Part shown: piece after piece, positions 35,301 through 48,147 of the stretch
Position numbering within the stretch: the first letter of the stretch is position 1
Layout: the number at the start of each line of letters is the position of its first letter
NCBI RefSeq assembly: GCF_019279795.1
Contig: NC_056733.1
Location: forward strand, 1,422,194,552 to 1,422,258,551
Length of the DNA stretch: 64,000 nt
Source of the DNA: Protopterus annectens
Taxonomy: Eukaryota; Chordata; Ceratodontiformes; Protopteridae
Direction of reading: 5' to 3'
Notes under the pieces: generated by a model
Told to the model about the DNA's origin: nothing
Seen by the model: only the letters and a program-made list of their open reading frames with translations
The model's database searches: none
Position numbers and translations under genes: made by a program

Positions 35301-36675
35301 GAACTTTCGTGTAACACCTTCTCTCAAGGGCATAACTAGGCAGATACAGGAGTGCCAATGAAGACAAAAACCTGCTTAGTGGTGAGTCCATCCCGCGGCA
35401 CTGACTGCCAGCTGTCCTAAACCTCTTTAATGTTTTTATCCCCAGGCAAAATTTTGGATCTACATAAGAGTGGATAATGTACCTAATTGAGCAGCTAACA
35501 TGTCCACTAGTATTGCTGTGATGGAAACTAGGATTTCAGAGGAGTCGCCAGTTGCCTTAAATTATCTGGGACATTTCCCCATAACAACAGCTTATGGTTA
35601 TGAGAGTGGCAAGAATAGACAGTAAACTACTAAGGAGCCAATGTATCACAATGCACTGCCAAAAGAAGCAAAGTGAATGCAAAAGGAAGGCCAGCTGACA
35701 ATTTATTATTGCCATTTTACTGAAGACTGAGTTTGTCAACTTAGCTCCAAAGATTAAGGCTAGGAGCTGTTAACGGAATACATCCTACAGTGCTAGGTCG
35801 GAGTCTCTCAGACTCCACCTGCAAACCACATCACTCTTCGCAAGTCATTTAACCAAACAGTGCTCCCTGGCCAATGTTACACAGACTGTTGTACATAGTG
35901 GGTCTAGTAAGCTAACAAAAAAAAGACCTACTACCACAGAAGCACCTACTGAAGGACTCAAAGTATATGATATGAGAAAAACTTTCATTAGTAGGTCAAA
36001 GACCGAATTACAGATGGAACATTCCTTAGGCCCTTTTAGAACTGATCTGATGCCTGCAAATGCCTCTTGAAAATCAAGTATAAAGCAATGAGATGCCAGG
36101 CGTTGTAGGTGTGGTGCTTCAGTTAGGCAATGTAGATGCTCTCAAACTTAAGTCTGGAAAAATGAAAACCGCTGCTGAAAAGGAGTCTAACACCAGCCTA
36201 TAATTAAACTTCTGTGACAACTACTACAACTCTATACTGCTGAAACTCATTTCCATAGCAGCATTCAGAAATGTCTGTACATACATGAATACTGGTACTA
36301 TGCTACCATTGAACAGCATCTCCTGATCGTGCCCCCAACACCTTGTGCCAGGGGTGGTTGCACCCTTTACCTCACCCTAGCTATGTTGCTGTCTAAACCA
36401 GTGGCAGCATTCCCCAAGTTGCAAGAAAGGGATAAAAATCGAGATCTACTCTGCTCCATGTTCTGTTCACATTCTCCTATTCTTGTCAGAGTAAATTCTG
36501 CCAACAGCAGATTATTCCAAACCCACACAGCAACTCTCTAAATGTCAAAGGTGGTCTTTGATTTCATTCAGATGCCCCAGAGCTCCTACCTTGTTAGGCC
36601 ACACTACACCAAGATCAACTAAGCTACACCAGCACTCGCTTGAAGAAGGAACCCCATTTGTTAAGGTGATTATAG
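35301..36675. other. Unassigned sequence
   Basis: Several short open frames with no recognisable domain. No repeat end could be supported. Confidence 0.45.
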
Positions 36676-36729
36676 AAAGGGCACCCGCTAACTACCACAT
36701 CCATGGTAGTCCCCTAAATACAGAAAATT
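36676..36729 (+). repeat. CR1-like family B scrap
   Basis: About 50 bases, GCTAACTACCACATCCATGG and TAGTCCCCTAAATACAGAAA, match the reverse complement of 33420-33460 in the long CR1-like copy almost perfectly. It is a short fragment with nothing of the family on either side. Confidence 0.7.
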
Positions 36730-36954
36730 AGCATTTCTTGAATTATGATCCTACACTGGGATGCATTATGACAGCTATTCATATTTTCTTCTGCTGGAAA
36801 CGTTATGCACACTATTGTGTTTGTGTGGGCGCCACTGTATTAATTGGGGTCAGTTCTGTCGAGGATGCCTGAACTACAAAACACTAAGCTGTGGAACCAG
36901 TACACATGAAAAAGTAGGCTCAACCACTCACAGAACTATATGACTTTGAACTAC

Positions 36955-37303
36955 AATCTTCTTCTTTCGCCTTTTCCCAGTTAGGGGTCGCCACAGCGGA
37001 TCACCTGTCCGCTCATGATTGGCAGTGGAGTTTTACAGTGTCGAGTTGCCAGCCTGGCGCCCAACCTTCCACAGAAGGCGCACACATACACGCATTCACA
37101 CTTAGGGCCAATTTAGAGTGTCCAATCCACCTACAGCATGTCTTTGGGATGTGGGAGGAAACCGGAGCACCCGGAGGAAACCCACGTGACCACAGGGAGG
37201 ACATGCAGACTCCACACAGAAGGCATCCCAGTCGAGGATCAAACCGGAGAACCTCTTGCTGTGAGGTGACAACGCTAACCGCTACACCACCATGGCCGCT
37301 CAT
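36955..37303 (-). repeat. V-type tRNA-derived SINE, copy 2 (near full length)
   Basis: On the minus strand the head GGTGGTGTAGCGGTTAGCGT with TCACCTCACAGCAAGAGGTT and GGTTTGATCC is a tRNA-like promoter. The body contains the widely known fish phrase with GGGTTTCCTCCGGGTGCTCC. The tail at the left edge is GATCCGCTGTGGCGACCCCT followed by AACTGGGAAAAGG. About 350 bp and well preserved. Open frames at 37013-37334 on both strands are translations of this SINE. Confidence 0.85.
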
Positions 37304-39479
37304 GGCTTTGTACTACAATAGTAGTGCTAAATGAAAGTATTTCAACAAATCAACAAAGAAAAACACCAACTAAGTTGGCATATTCACTTGCGCTACTACA
37401 GCAACAGTACAAAGTACACCTAATTTTTTTTACTTTTTAATTTAATTTACTTCTTCCTCTTAAGTTTTCTCTGTAGTTCTATGGCATGTTTTATGGGAGA
37501 CCTGAGTTGGTATTCATACTTACTTTGTATGACAAAAAACTCCACCATGGAGCTCTAGAAATCACACTGACAGAAGAGTACATTTTCTTTTCATTTATTT
37601 TTTTTCCCTATCTGTACATGGTTTGTCAGTAATTATATAATAACAGCTCATTAATCATCATGCACATTTTTGAATAGCAGTCAGCCCACCAGCAAGCCCA
37701 TTATAAATTGAGCATATACTAATAGAAAAAAATCTGGTCACTGAAGTACTATTGAGTTGCCAGACTTTCTTCTATTGGTATATGCTACAGAGGCATACAT
37801 GTCAACTGTCTAGACTTTTGCCTCATATTTTCAGTTTGTTCCTCATAAAATTTGTGATTTTTCTGACAAATTGCTTAGGAGTGATTTCAGTTTCAGCCTT
37901 CATATCTTTCAGACAATGCATGGTAACACAAACCTTGATATTCTAGTAGCTTTCTAAGTTTATAAGAGCAACATTTATAATTGGTTCCTATTTTGGGGCC
38001 TTTGTCCCTTGTTATTTAAGGCTTTGTCCACATTTCTAGAGGTAAATACAGAGGGCAGAGCACATACAAGCAAAATCAGGTACATTCTGCAAAACTAAAC
38101 ATACCTAATTTTCCTTGTACTTCTGCCCTGTTAGTCTCGTACCTGTAAACTGTCCAGATGTTATAGTTTAAAAAAAAAAAAAAAGCAACGGAGATCTTCC
38201 TTTCTCTGCTGTTTGTTTTTGAAATTCATTTTTGTTTGCATGTGTGAATGAAAAAGTTTATTCAAAGTACAGGTACTACAGGTAAGTAATCACTGAAACC
38301 CAGAAAGAGAGTGGTAAGAAAGTGGTAAGAGGAACTAGACCAAAAACTCTGTTCAGTGAGGTGTTCAGTCTGAAGCTTAGTCTTAGGTGTTTACGGTGTA
38401 AGGCCATACCAGGTGCAAACGTGCAAATATCCTGCATGTACTTATGACCAAATTGCATTTAGTGAGTTGTTTAGTGGTTCATATTTGTGTGCCCTTTTAT
38501 ACTTTAACCTATTCGGTACCAGTGGTGGGACTTGAGAGATCATACCCATAGTGGCCATTAGATTTTACATTTTAGATTTAAGATTAAAAAAAATTAGTAG
38601 TGAACAGTGGAGTAGATTGAAGGATCATGGCCCCTGTCCAATATCTTGTTCAAATTGGTTAGCAGTGGTGGGATTTAAAACCCCATTAAGATTGCTCACA
38701 AAGTCTAATTAGTATGTGCTCATTCAAAAGTAAAACTCTCAGAAGTACACACTCTCCAAAATGTTACTCCTTGGAAAAAATAAAAAAGTGACACTGACTG
38801 CACTACTACTAACGTACTGGACAAGCATTTGTATGTGCAGTACTTTACTAAGATGTCATCAGAGAGCAGTACTTTACTAAAATGTCATCAGAGATTTCAA
38901 TTTACAGAAAGTCACATGAAAGAAAAGAAGGTCAGAAGTACAAAGCCATTATTTTAAAAAGTATATATTTTTAAATAAATAGCAGCAAATATCACATGTT
39001 CAGGTGTGGTTAATCAACCAATGAAGGGCAATAGAAGCAGTAGTGACAGAACTAAAAACAAAAATGCATCTTTTGCTACTAGCAGCTTTTCTCTTCCTAC
39101 AGCCAATTAAATGACCCATATGCCTCCCACTGTCTGGCCTACTGAATGCTTTTATGGGAGTAAACAAAAAAAATGTTTAACCTTCCAGAACCTACATACT
39201 TCATGTTAAATCTAAATGAACAGAGCACAACTACAGTGAGAAAGGCTCTTTATTTTCTGTACACTACCTAGGTAAAGGAAATACGGAGATGACTGGATCA
39301 GGGACAATTCGGAAACCAGTTCCAGGAGGAATTGTGACTAAGTGCTCATGGACACCCTATCCTTGTGAAAACTGTGACACAGTAGTTCCTGCAAGAAACC
39401 CCAATACTCCAAGAACTGGAAACAAATGTGACGGCCATCAGGGAAAGCATTTTCCGAGAGACAAATGCGCTGCTGACAA
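37304..39479. other. Mostly unassigned sequence with a palindrome scrap
   Basis: No genes seen. A scrap related to the palindrome chain is listed at 38172-38214. A short tandem duplication of about 29 bp (AGTACTTTACTAAGATGTCA type) lies at 38839-38897. Confidence 0.45.
38172..38214. repeat. Scrap of the palindrome-chain family
   Basis: AAGCAACGGAGATCTTCC and TTTCTCTGCTGTTT resemble the AACAACGGAGATCTTGC and TTTCTCCGTTGTTTT hairpin at 50437-50470, with an A-rich stretch in front. It suggests the family exists elsewhere in this genome. Confidence 0.55.
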
Positions 39480-39850
39480 GCAGCCTCAAATGGCAGAGAG
39501 GCAAGTCTTGCAATCACGAAGCTTTGATCTGCTGGAAGACAAAGGTGCAGCAGACCTTTTTTGAGCTATGAAAAACCCATTCATATCTGACCTATTATTT
39601 GTTTGCAAAACCAGTGGCTCTACCAATACACACACCATCCAGGTACTCTGTAGCAGCAGAAATATGACCTTTAGAGGGCAATCACCCAAAAAATGGGCAT
39701 ACCAGAAATACTGGTTGAGGTTACGGAGGTCCAAGATGGAATAGATTCCATCTGTTCCGACTTGGAAACACAGGAAAATTTGGGAGTAAAACCCCAAACT
39801 TCTTACAACTGAAAGATGACATTTATGGCCCCTTTTAACAGTAAATTATG
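39480..39850 (-). mobile_element. Possible DIRS-type fossil no. 3 (fragment)
   Basis: A minus-strand stretch shows ILDLRNLNQYF and nearby residues that parallel ILDLSILNTF in the DIRS fossil at the right edge, so it is probably a piece of a DIRS-like reverse transcriptase. Its limits are not clear; related decayed sequence may extend on both sides. Broken and old. Confidence 0.45.
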
Positions 39851-41157
39851 AGCCTGTATCAAGACTGACACTAAAAGGGACTGGTATCCCGTTTGGGGAG
39901 GGAGGTTCCTGGTAGAGGACCTCTGAAGTACAAGACACAACAGGCTGAATGCATCTAGAATCCACTGGGGTCTTTATTTATAGTTCAAGTCTGTACAACC
40001 TAAGACGCTGCTCACATGGTTGCTGTGGTTAGGATGAAGATAAAATCATCCTATCAGGACACTTAGTCGCCACTGCACAGTTTGAATAAGGTTAGAACTT
40101 GAGCATGGGACTGACTAGCTTTAGAAGTGGAAGAACGGGACACCCAGGAGGATCACAAGGTCCACAAGACTGAGTGCCTGATTCCTCTACAATAGTTCAC
40201 TGATTAGGTTATAGGCAGGCTGGTTGTACAGTACCTTCCCTATGAACTAAGCATCCAGAATACTGTTTCTGTGCTCCTCCTTAAAGGAGGAAGAACTAAG
40301 CAGTATCCACTCCATGTAAGCTCTAAGCCTCTGGGTCTACTCACAGTGGCTATACCATCAAACCATGGTGAGATATAGGAAAATACACCTTAGAAGCCAC
40401 AGTCTAAAACTAAAAGAGGTCCTCCTTAAGCAAAGACTGAGGGAAGTCGCCAAGCTTTTCCAGTGCCTGATTCATAAAAGGAGGACAGAAATTTGGACAG
40501 GTGAAACTTCAGCCCCAGTATGTCAGAGTAGTACACACACTGTGAAGAAACCTGCACTTTAAAGTTGCAGGTTGAAATGCTTCATTATTAGGCATCTAAA
40601 TTAACCAAGGTAAAAGGTACAGGAAGTTAACAGGTAAGGCTCAGCCCTCCTTTACAAATTCCCCAAATTAGTCCAGAAAATACAAGGCAGAAGTAGCAGA
40701 GGAACAGAAAAAGCTGGAATCTAGAAAAAGCAGCTGAGCAGAAATTACTGACACTACTGTGTCAGTGGTTTAACAAGCAACACAACCACCTTTGGCGCAG
40801 AAGGCTGTGGGCTCTGTTCCACACCAGGCAGACTGATTGTTGGCACTATGGTGCAGCGTAGCATATTGGGGGTGTTGCACTTCTGAGTGCTCTCCGTCAT
40901 CTGCATGAGTTTATAGTAGCTCAGATGGATAAGATCCCACAGCACCCATCTAAAAGGGTAGGGGAAGCTCCCAGATGCCCTGGCCAAATTACCCCCTAGT
41001 AGTATAAATACCACCTTGGGTATCCCTGAGGCCATTAGCCTAATGGAACTAATCTGGTCAACAAAAAATAAACACTGCTTGGGACTAGAGCTGAGAAGAA
41101 TCTTTTATGTAGTCAGGAGTGTGGTCAAGTAAGGATCTGTAAGTCTGCATACAAGTA
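39851..41157. other. Unassigned sequence
   Basis: Short open frames only; possibly more of the decayed DIRS-like element on its left, but no motif supports that. Confidence 0.4.
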
Positions 41158-41474
41158 CAGTAAACTCTCAGTTAAACAGAACTCAAGCAACTGGCAACAA
41201 AAATATCGAAGAAATACAGTACAATTTACATGTGTTGCACTTTCTGCCCCCCCCCGCAGAAACATACCTTATGTTTTTACAGTTTTAGAGTTTTAAAAAG
41301 GAAGATGTGAATAAATTCCCTCTCTCCTCAACACGAAAACAAGTCAAACTAAAACAGTATAGGGTACAGTATTATTAGTCAGGCCTATTTTTAACAGTAA
41401 CTCTCAAGTAACCAGAAAGAACAGTTATCCTGGATCTACCATTTCCCACGTGCCAGTTAACTGAGAGTTTACTG
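41158..41474. mobile_element. Tigger/mariner-like MITE, 317 bp, with TA duplication
   Basis: Perfect 18-bp terminal inverted repeats: CAGTAAACTCTCAGTTAA at the left, and its reverse complement at 41457-41474. Each end is flanked by TA (41156-41157 and 41475-41476), the target duplication of Tc1/mariner/pogo elements. The CAGTAAA...CTC.GTTAA end type resembles Tigger-like pogo elements. Non-coding. A second copy starts at 51975. Confidence 0.85.
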
Positions 41475-43427
41475 TACATCATAAATAATTTGCGTCTTAC
41501 TACTGCAAACCAAAGATGACGAGGACCAAATGAAAGGTTATCCTTTCTTTTGCTCATCCAGAACTTTACCGACCATCAAGACTCTGCCTCATCCACCCAA
41601 CTAGTCCACTAGTTTCCCTGTGAAGGTGACAACCCTACAGACCATTCATTCCTCCTGCGAGTTAGGGATGGAAGCTGTGCCATCATCCACTTAGGGAATA
41701 ATTTTTTGGGGTGAGGTCACATAAGCCCTACCAGTTCCCTATTACACATATCTGCACAATCCTAATGGAAGATGTGCAAAATATATATGCAACATGCAAG
41801 TTGTTTATTTACTTATTTATATGTCATTTTTTTTTTTTTACTGGGTTAATCCAACTGAGTAAAATACCCCATTTTCAGTGGAGACCAGAAAAGAAAAGCT
41901 TCTTAAAAAAAGTACGATTCAAAACAGGTTCTAATAAGAACAATTCATGACAGATTTTTAACAATGTACTTTTGTAAGACAGCAATTACATTTGAAATTC
42001 ACAATAAGATACCAAACAGATGGTCAATATAGAGCAGAGACAGAAAGTAGATAAGTAGCAGCTAGAGAATACAAATGATTGTCGAGACCAAAAACAAATT
42101 ATATACAAGTGGGAGTAACAAAGCATTACAGATGCCAGCCTTATAGACTAATATAACTAAAAGTGATGTAGCATGACAGTGAGGAATATTTACAATTAAT
42201 TTAGTTAAGAAGAGAAAACTGAAGTAGTAGAGCAAAAGTGTTAGGTCTTCTGCAGGTGAAGCAGAAAGTCTGAAGGGATTTGAGTTGCAGTAAGGCATGT
42301 GGAGAGAGAATGTGTGTGTGGGGGGCTTTATGTAGGGTCTTGGCAAGGGCAGGACCATGACTTTGCTAGATCGCTTTTAAGATCTTTTTTGAAGTTAGTG
42401 TGTTTAATGTTTCTTACATCAATGGGGAGTTTGTTCCAGGCATTACACTATGCATTTGTAGAAAAGTTTGTCCATGTTTTTGTTAGGTTTGTAAATATCC
42501 AGAAGATTCTGACTGGCGGTATGGAGTGAGTGAGTAGGGGTATATAAGGAAACTAGACAGGAAAGGGAGGGGGCAGACCATATGTTTATTAAAAATGGAG
42601 TGTGTGACTTGTAGCTGGGACAGAAGCAGAAGTTGTCAGAATTCAAACGACTGAAGTTGTTTAGAGCAAGGCAGTGATGGGTTTTGTAGGGTTGGTTGCT
42701 TGTAAATCTAGCTATTTAATTATATGTTTGTTCACGCTTGGTGATTAAGGTCATTTGTAGATGTATAAGTATTGGTGAGGCATAGAGAAGGCAGGAAAGG
42801 AGGAATGTCTGAGCCAGAGAAAGCTTGGAGTCAGGAGTTGGGAATTTTTTGTTCCTATAGAATTGTCCAATTTTTTGATGCATCGTTTTAATACACTGCT
42901 GTATGTGGAGATCACATTTTAGTTGGTCATCAATTATGGTATCATGTAGCTTAGTGTGAGAATCTACTTTGAGAGTGATGTAGTTAAGTGATGAGATAGT
43001 GAAGGTGGTTTTCTGATGGGAGAGTGATTTTGGTAGGAACAGGAGTTTTTTTTTTTTTTTTTTGTATTTAGAATGAGTTGATTTTCAGTTAGCCATCTTT
43101 CAATGGTGAGAGTGAAGGTATGTTGAAGGCTGCCAACATAGCTAGATAGAATTCTGTAGACAATTCTATGTCATTGTAAACATACATACAATCCACAGGC
43201 TTGTCCTCTTAAAATATAAGAAAACTGTGTTAAATGTTGAACTTCAAAAATTTAACCACAGTGCACTCTGCTGGAAGAAAGCTGATAAGTCAAGCATTGT
43301 ATGACTGTTTGATCTCAAGGCTCGGAGCCATGATGTCTGGACTTAGGAATTCCTTCTATTGTTTTGAGACCATAGTTAGAAATGTTAAAACTCTTGAGTT
43401 TCTGTTAGCCGGAAAACCAGAGAAGAA

Positions 43428-43835
43428 TCCATGTCCAACCCAGAATTAACGGACATGCTCCACCTAAAAAAAAAACAAATCCACTAGAGCTACGCGCTCA
43501 AGGGACTTGAACCTCAACACAGAAATTAGTAGGACATGCTGGAGAGACAGATTTATAACCCAGAGGCTCCCAGCACTCTGGAATAGAATCCCTGTCCATA
43601 TCAGGCAGAGCCCCTCACTGACTCTCTTCAAGAGGAATCTTGACGAGTGGATGGGAGATCGTAGGTTTACCCCGGGGATCACTTCTGTGTCACTACTAGA
43701 CAGAGGCACAGTAAACTAACCTAAAAAAGGGCACAGTTAAACTCATTTTAAAGGGTGGCAAAGCCAAACACACTCTGGCTGGGCTGATAAATGCCCTAGG
43801 GCATATAGCCTAGTATCAACCTATGATGTAATCTA
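43428..43835 (+). mobile_element. CR1-like family B, 3' fragment
   Basis: Plus strand: MSNPELTDMLHLKK in one frame, then ISRTCWRDRFITQRLPALWN and FKRNLDEWMGDRRFTPGITS, the C-terminal end of the family B protein (43507-43719). It ends with the 3' untranslated phrase GCCCTAGGGCATATAGCCTA. It is part of the block that splits L2-like copy E. Confidence 0.8.
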
Positions 43836-43869
43836 AAATGAGTCATGAGTCAGCAATGATGTATTCTTT

Positions 43870-44760
43870 TTAAGACTTTCTCAGAGAGAGAATCAGACCA
43901 TTTTGCATTTATCTTCAGAACTGACCACTCACCAGCACTTGCTTTGCTCTGTCTGTATGTAAGTAAGATCTTAGACTTTAGTGTTTCTCTTAAGAAATAA
44001 ATAGAAAATAGTAAGTTTAGACTAGCTGTTTCTATATTTATGTCAGACTGCTCTGCAGTATTATTTTAAGCATTTTCCTGTGATTTCTGAACTCTTGACT
44101 AGCAATGTGTTTAATTGAGAAGATTTGTCTTGTGTTTTTATTATTTATTATTAAATATTTTTAAACCTTTCAACTGTGGTGGTTTTGTGCAGAGTACATT
44201 GCATGTATATAGTGCTACTGTACAGTCACTCTAAATAAGCCTTGCTGTTCATCACATTTACTAACTGGATAATAATATTGCACAGTAATAATTGGACACC
44301 CTTTGGTAAGGGCCTTTTTAGTAGCTGATAAGAGTAGTTGGTGGCAGTTATTACTACCTTATAGCCTGGCAGGAGGCGGCTTTGCTGGAGAACCTGTGCT
44401 AGCCTTCTCCAGGAGTGTCTGTGCGTTTGTACATAAACCAAATCTCCAAGTGTGTGTGTGTCAGCTACTTGGGTAGGGACATGAAGCACTGGTTGGACAG
44501 AGAGGGCACTGAAGGTTTTGGCTTGACTACTCGGCCGAGATCTGTACCCTATAGCTGTGCCAGTGGGGAGTCTTATTGGGGATCTAGAGAGAAAGGGAGA
44601 AACCAGCCCCAGATTGACTGTGATCTCTGTGTGCTCTTAAGGGGAATTGTACTTTACTGTGTGTGTACTTGTTATCCTTCCCAATGTGGACGCCCCTCAC
44701 TGGTGCTAGTGGTGAGGATTGAGGCTCCTGGATTACTGGGCTAGTGCAGGGGCATCACAG
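43870..44760 (+). mobile_element. Putative LTR-type repeat R, copy 1 (fossil fragment)
   Basis: This sequence and 55290-55985 are diverged copies of one another along most of their length. Shared blocks include TGGTGGCAGT, TTATTATTTATTATT, CTACCTTATAG, CTGACTGTG-like and GTGGTGAGGA.TTGAGGCTC phrases. Both end in TCACAG. The A/T-rich stretch with ATTAAA followed by a leader-like region suggests the 3' part of an LTR and what follows it, but no protein domain supports that. Its right end coincides with the point where L2-like copy E resumes. Confidence 0.5.
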
Positions 44761-45412
44761 AGAGGAATGTGTTTTGAGTAAGAGAATGAAGGCTAGTGAT
44801 GTCAGAGCAGGAAATGAGTGTAGAATTGTCAGCGTACTGTACAAGAGTAGACCTGGAACAGAATGAGTGGAGGTTATTGGTAAAGATACTAAGAACAAGG
44901 GGCCCAAGAAGAGAGCCTTGGGGGATGCCTGTCTGGATAGGCAAAAAAAGGGGGGGGGGTATGAAGATTGCCATCTGACAGACTGTAACCTGTTGGTAAG
45001 GTAGCTGGAGAACCAGTGAATAGTGGAAGTGGAGAGATTGAGATCAGATTGTTTTGTTAGTAGCTTAGAGAGAGATGTAGTATTGAAGGCTTTTGAGAGG
45101 TCGAGGAAAAGGAAGGATACCAGATGTTTTTTGTCTCTAGCCTCTGCAACAGTTTGAGTGAAAGACAGAAGGGCACTGGTAGTACTATAATGTGGATGGA
45201 ATCCATGTTGGGTGGCGGTCAGAATGTTTTCCAGGATAAGATATTTGAGAAGCTGTGTATGTATGCATTTTTCGAAGATTTTAGAGAGGGGGAGAGAATG
45301 GCAATGGGTCTGAAGTTGGAAGGATCGGTGGAGTTTCCTCCTTTATGGAGGGATATGGTATAGAATGACTTCCAGATGTCTGGGACAGTAGATTCGTGGA
45401 TTTATCTGTTAA

Positions 45413-45500
45413 CTTTCTTGGGTGGCGTAAGCTATGGTACCTTGCTGGTTAGGCTTACATAGGCCCTTGGGCCGATAGCCTAGTACTTACCTATGAACTA
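45413..45500 (+). mobile_element. CR1-like family B tail inside L2-like copy E
   Basis: GGCTTACATAGGCCCTTGGG and CCGATAGCCTAGTACTTACC are the family B 3' terminus. Only about 90 bases are present, embedded in the L2-like LINE in opposite orientation, so it is a severely 5'-truncated later insertion. Confidence 0.75.
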
Positions 45501-46730
45501 ATATAGAGAGGGGGTAGGCTATGGAGTCTGCAGTGAGGTTAAGAAAGAAGGGAAGTAGGTTATCAGTAGAGAGTGAACATGGTTTAAATTTAAGAAAAGT
45601 GATTTTATGCAGGTGGTGGGGACAGTTTCAAGAGGAAAAGGGGATTTTACTAGTAGTGGCAGAAGTCATCATAGAGGGATTGTTGTTTTGGTCCATATGT
45701 GTTAGTTTGTGGACAGAGTTGATGAAGTAACAGTTGAGAAGGGTGGCAGTTTCTTGTGGAGTGTTGTTAGGGTAGGGGCTAGGAGTAGAAGGACTACCAG
45801 GGTGAAGAATTTTGTTGATGTGACAGAATTTTTTCAGGTTGGAGTGGTGGGTGCTTTGTGCATTACAATAGTATTTTTTCTTGTCTTTGCTGATTAGCCT
45901 TTTGGTGAGGTTTCTAAGTTCTTTATATTTTTGAAGGTCTGTAGGAGATTTTGTTTTTAGCCAGGTTTTCCAAACACAGTCTCTTTTTTGCATAATAATG
46001 TGTGTGTCCTTTGTAAGCTACAGGACATGGTTTAGCTTTTATACTAATTTTCCTTAGGGGTGCTACAGAGTTCAGGATTCTAAGGAAAATTTGGTTAAAT
46101 TCTAGAACTGCATCATTGCGGGGAAGATGACTGAGGTAGGACCAGTTAATGGATGAAAATTTACTGTTAAATGTTTCGGCATTAAAACTGGAAAGTTTGC
46201 AGCAGTCTCAGAGGGGGATCTGGGAAGTTGAAGAGTGTCTTTGCACATAGGTGGGAGAAGGTCATTTATGGAGTCAGGAAGGATGGCAGCATTACGATAG
46301 AGGTTTGGATCGTAAGTAAGGATCCAGTCTAGGATGGAGCTGGTACTGGTGATTTTATGCATGTGAGTGGGTGTTGTGATTAGTTGATTAAAGTCATGGA
46401 GGTTTATGCTTTGGTTTGGGGAGTCTGTGTATTTTTTTTTTCCAAACGATATTTACATCACTAAGAATAACCATTTCATATGGTATACTGTGTGAGCTCC
46501 ATGATAGGATATGTTCAAGAATGAGTATGCTATTACCAGGTGGAATATAAATGGCTACTATGGTAATTTTTTATGGGGCTTTATGTGACAGCTGAAAATT
46601 AATAGCTCAACTGGGTGGAAGTTTAGTGGAGGTACAGGTGGGGGGGGTTTGAGTTGCTCAGAATAGCGAATCGCCACTCCACCCCCTTTTTTAAGAGATT
46701 CAATCGTGCAGGTTTCCCTCCTTTGCAAAA

Positions 46731-47555
46731 GACACCCTTTTAAATGTCCCGTCTTCTTGAAGGTTACCTTCCAGACTGCTCACAGTACAAGAAATCAGCT
46801 TTACATTCAATAAGAAACATTAACTTGCAGACTCTTCAGCAAAATTAAAAATGAATAGAGTAAAGAGAACTAGCATAGGTAACCATATGGGAGTCTTCTG
46901 GTCGCTTCAGTAAACAAACTAGTCAAAGAAACCATGTGATAGTCTTCTGGTAATACTAACCATCCTGTTTCATACTAAGACTTCACATTTTTTTTTAACA
47001 GCTCTTCACCAAAACCCAGTAATCAGACATGCTGAAATCCACAAAGGCACAAGGACTGTTAATTTCTGACCCACAAAATTATTCAAACAAGACTGAGAGA
47101 TAAGTAAGACTCATCTGAAATTATCTCATATCTATAAAACACAAGTCAGGACTTAATGAGCTACACACACGTGCGTATTATACACATATAAAACAGATAC
47201 GTGGCAAATAACAGGTCATGGCTAATGAAAAGTCAATTTTTTTAACTAACTCGTCCTTTAACACAAAGAAAATACAGTGCACTCATCAAGACCACTGAAA
47301 TATGGGGGTCAAGAAGCTTCTATTTACCCGTATATTTATAAATGCGGGGATGTACGGGTATACGGGCCTTGGCCTCTGCAAAACTTTTTTTTTTAATTTT
47401 TGTTTAAGTCAACATTGCATGTCACTGCGTAATACTTTTACTGATGCTGACTGCAATGTATCTAAGTTTGCTGTTCAACTATAGATCCAAAAAAGAACAT
47501 ATTTTTGTATAACTAAAGATTAAAAAAGCATAAGGTTATTTGAAACAAAGACATT
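46731..47555. other. Unassigned sequence
   Basis: No gene or repeat end recognised. A short imperfect palindrome with ACCCGTATA and TACGGGTATACGGG lies at 47325-47368. Confidence 0.4.
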
Positions 47556-48147
47556 AATAACAAAACAACCCGTCCTCCTGGCAAATATCTTCTCTCACAT
47601 GGGTTAGCTCGCCTCTGGAACTCTCTACCTCCATCTATCCGTACTACCTCTAAATCATCTTATGTTCAAAAAAATCTCTTCATTCACATCTACTTTCCCA
47701 GTGGGAATGCTCTTGCTCCCACCCTACTTAACTACACTGAACATCCCCATTTCCTCCTACTCCTGCTTACACCCTTGATTTATCTCTCTCATTATCCATA
47801 ACTCCCACATTCCTGTTATTACTATAGAATATGTAAGAATACTCTACACTCTACCTCTCATATGTTGAACTCTCTTTATGAAATAATTTTAGTAGAATTT
47901 GAATATATAATCCCTTTTAATCTGCCATCAGTTTTTAACGCTGTTAAATTAATTGTAATTGTTGTGCATTGCATTTGTATTTGTCAACTTGAGATTTTTA
48001 TAATGTTTAAGTATGTCTAATACCTACTGTAATCTATATTGTCTGGAGCTTTTCTCCCCAGGACTCCATTGAAAACGGGTTCATTTTGGCCCAATGGACT
48101 ATCCTGGTAAACCAACTGCAAATAAATAAAATAAAATAAAAAAACAA
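47556..48147 (+). mobile_element. L2-like LINE, copy F (3' end)
   Basis: The plus-strand remnant encodes LWNSLPPSIRTTSKSSYVQK-like C-terminal residues near 47610-47680. After about 400 bases of untranslated sequence it ends in the family module GGAGCTTTTCTCCCCAGGAC, GGCCCAATGGACTATCCTGG and an AAATAAA tail at 48120-48147. Confidence 0.75.

Larger units (their letters stand above)
41800..46730 (-). mobile_element. L2-like LINE, copy E (longest), with nested insertions
   Basis: Minus strand. The endonuclease region lies at 46102-46730 (GGGVAIRYSEQLKP, SSILDWILTYDPNLYRNAAI). A linker lies at 45628-45993 (TWLKTKSPTDLQKYKELRNL). The reverse transcriptase lies at 44741-45330 (GIPQGSLLGPLVLSIFTNNL, QYADNSTLI, TQNTF). 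RT continuation and the C-terminal part are at 43030-43150 and below (LTIERWLTENQLILN). The 3' module lies at about 41805-41910. It is interrupted by a block at about 43160-44760 and by a CR1-like tail at 45413-45500. The ADD box reads ADN and the frame is broken in many places. Confidence 0.8.

Noticed and set aside
37013-37334. Pair of 96-98 codon frames on opposite strands
   Set aside because: Both are translations of the V-SINE copy 2.
39289-39564. Cys-rich 91-codon plus-strand frame
   Set aside because: No signal peptide or known Cys pattern; it lies opposite and next to a decayed DIRS-like reverse-transcriptase fragment.
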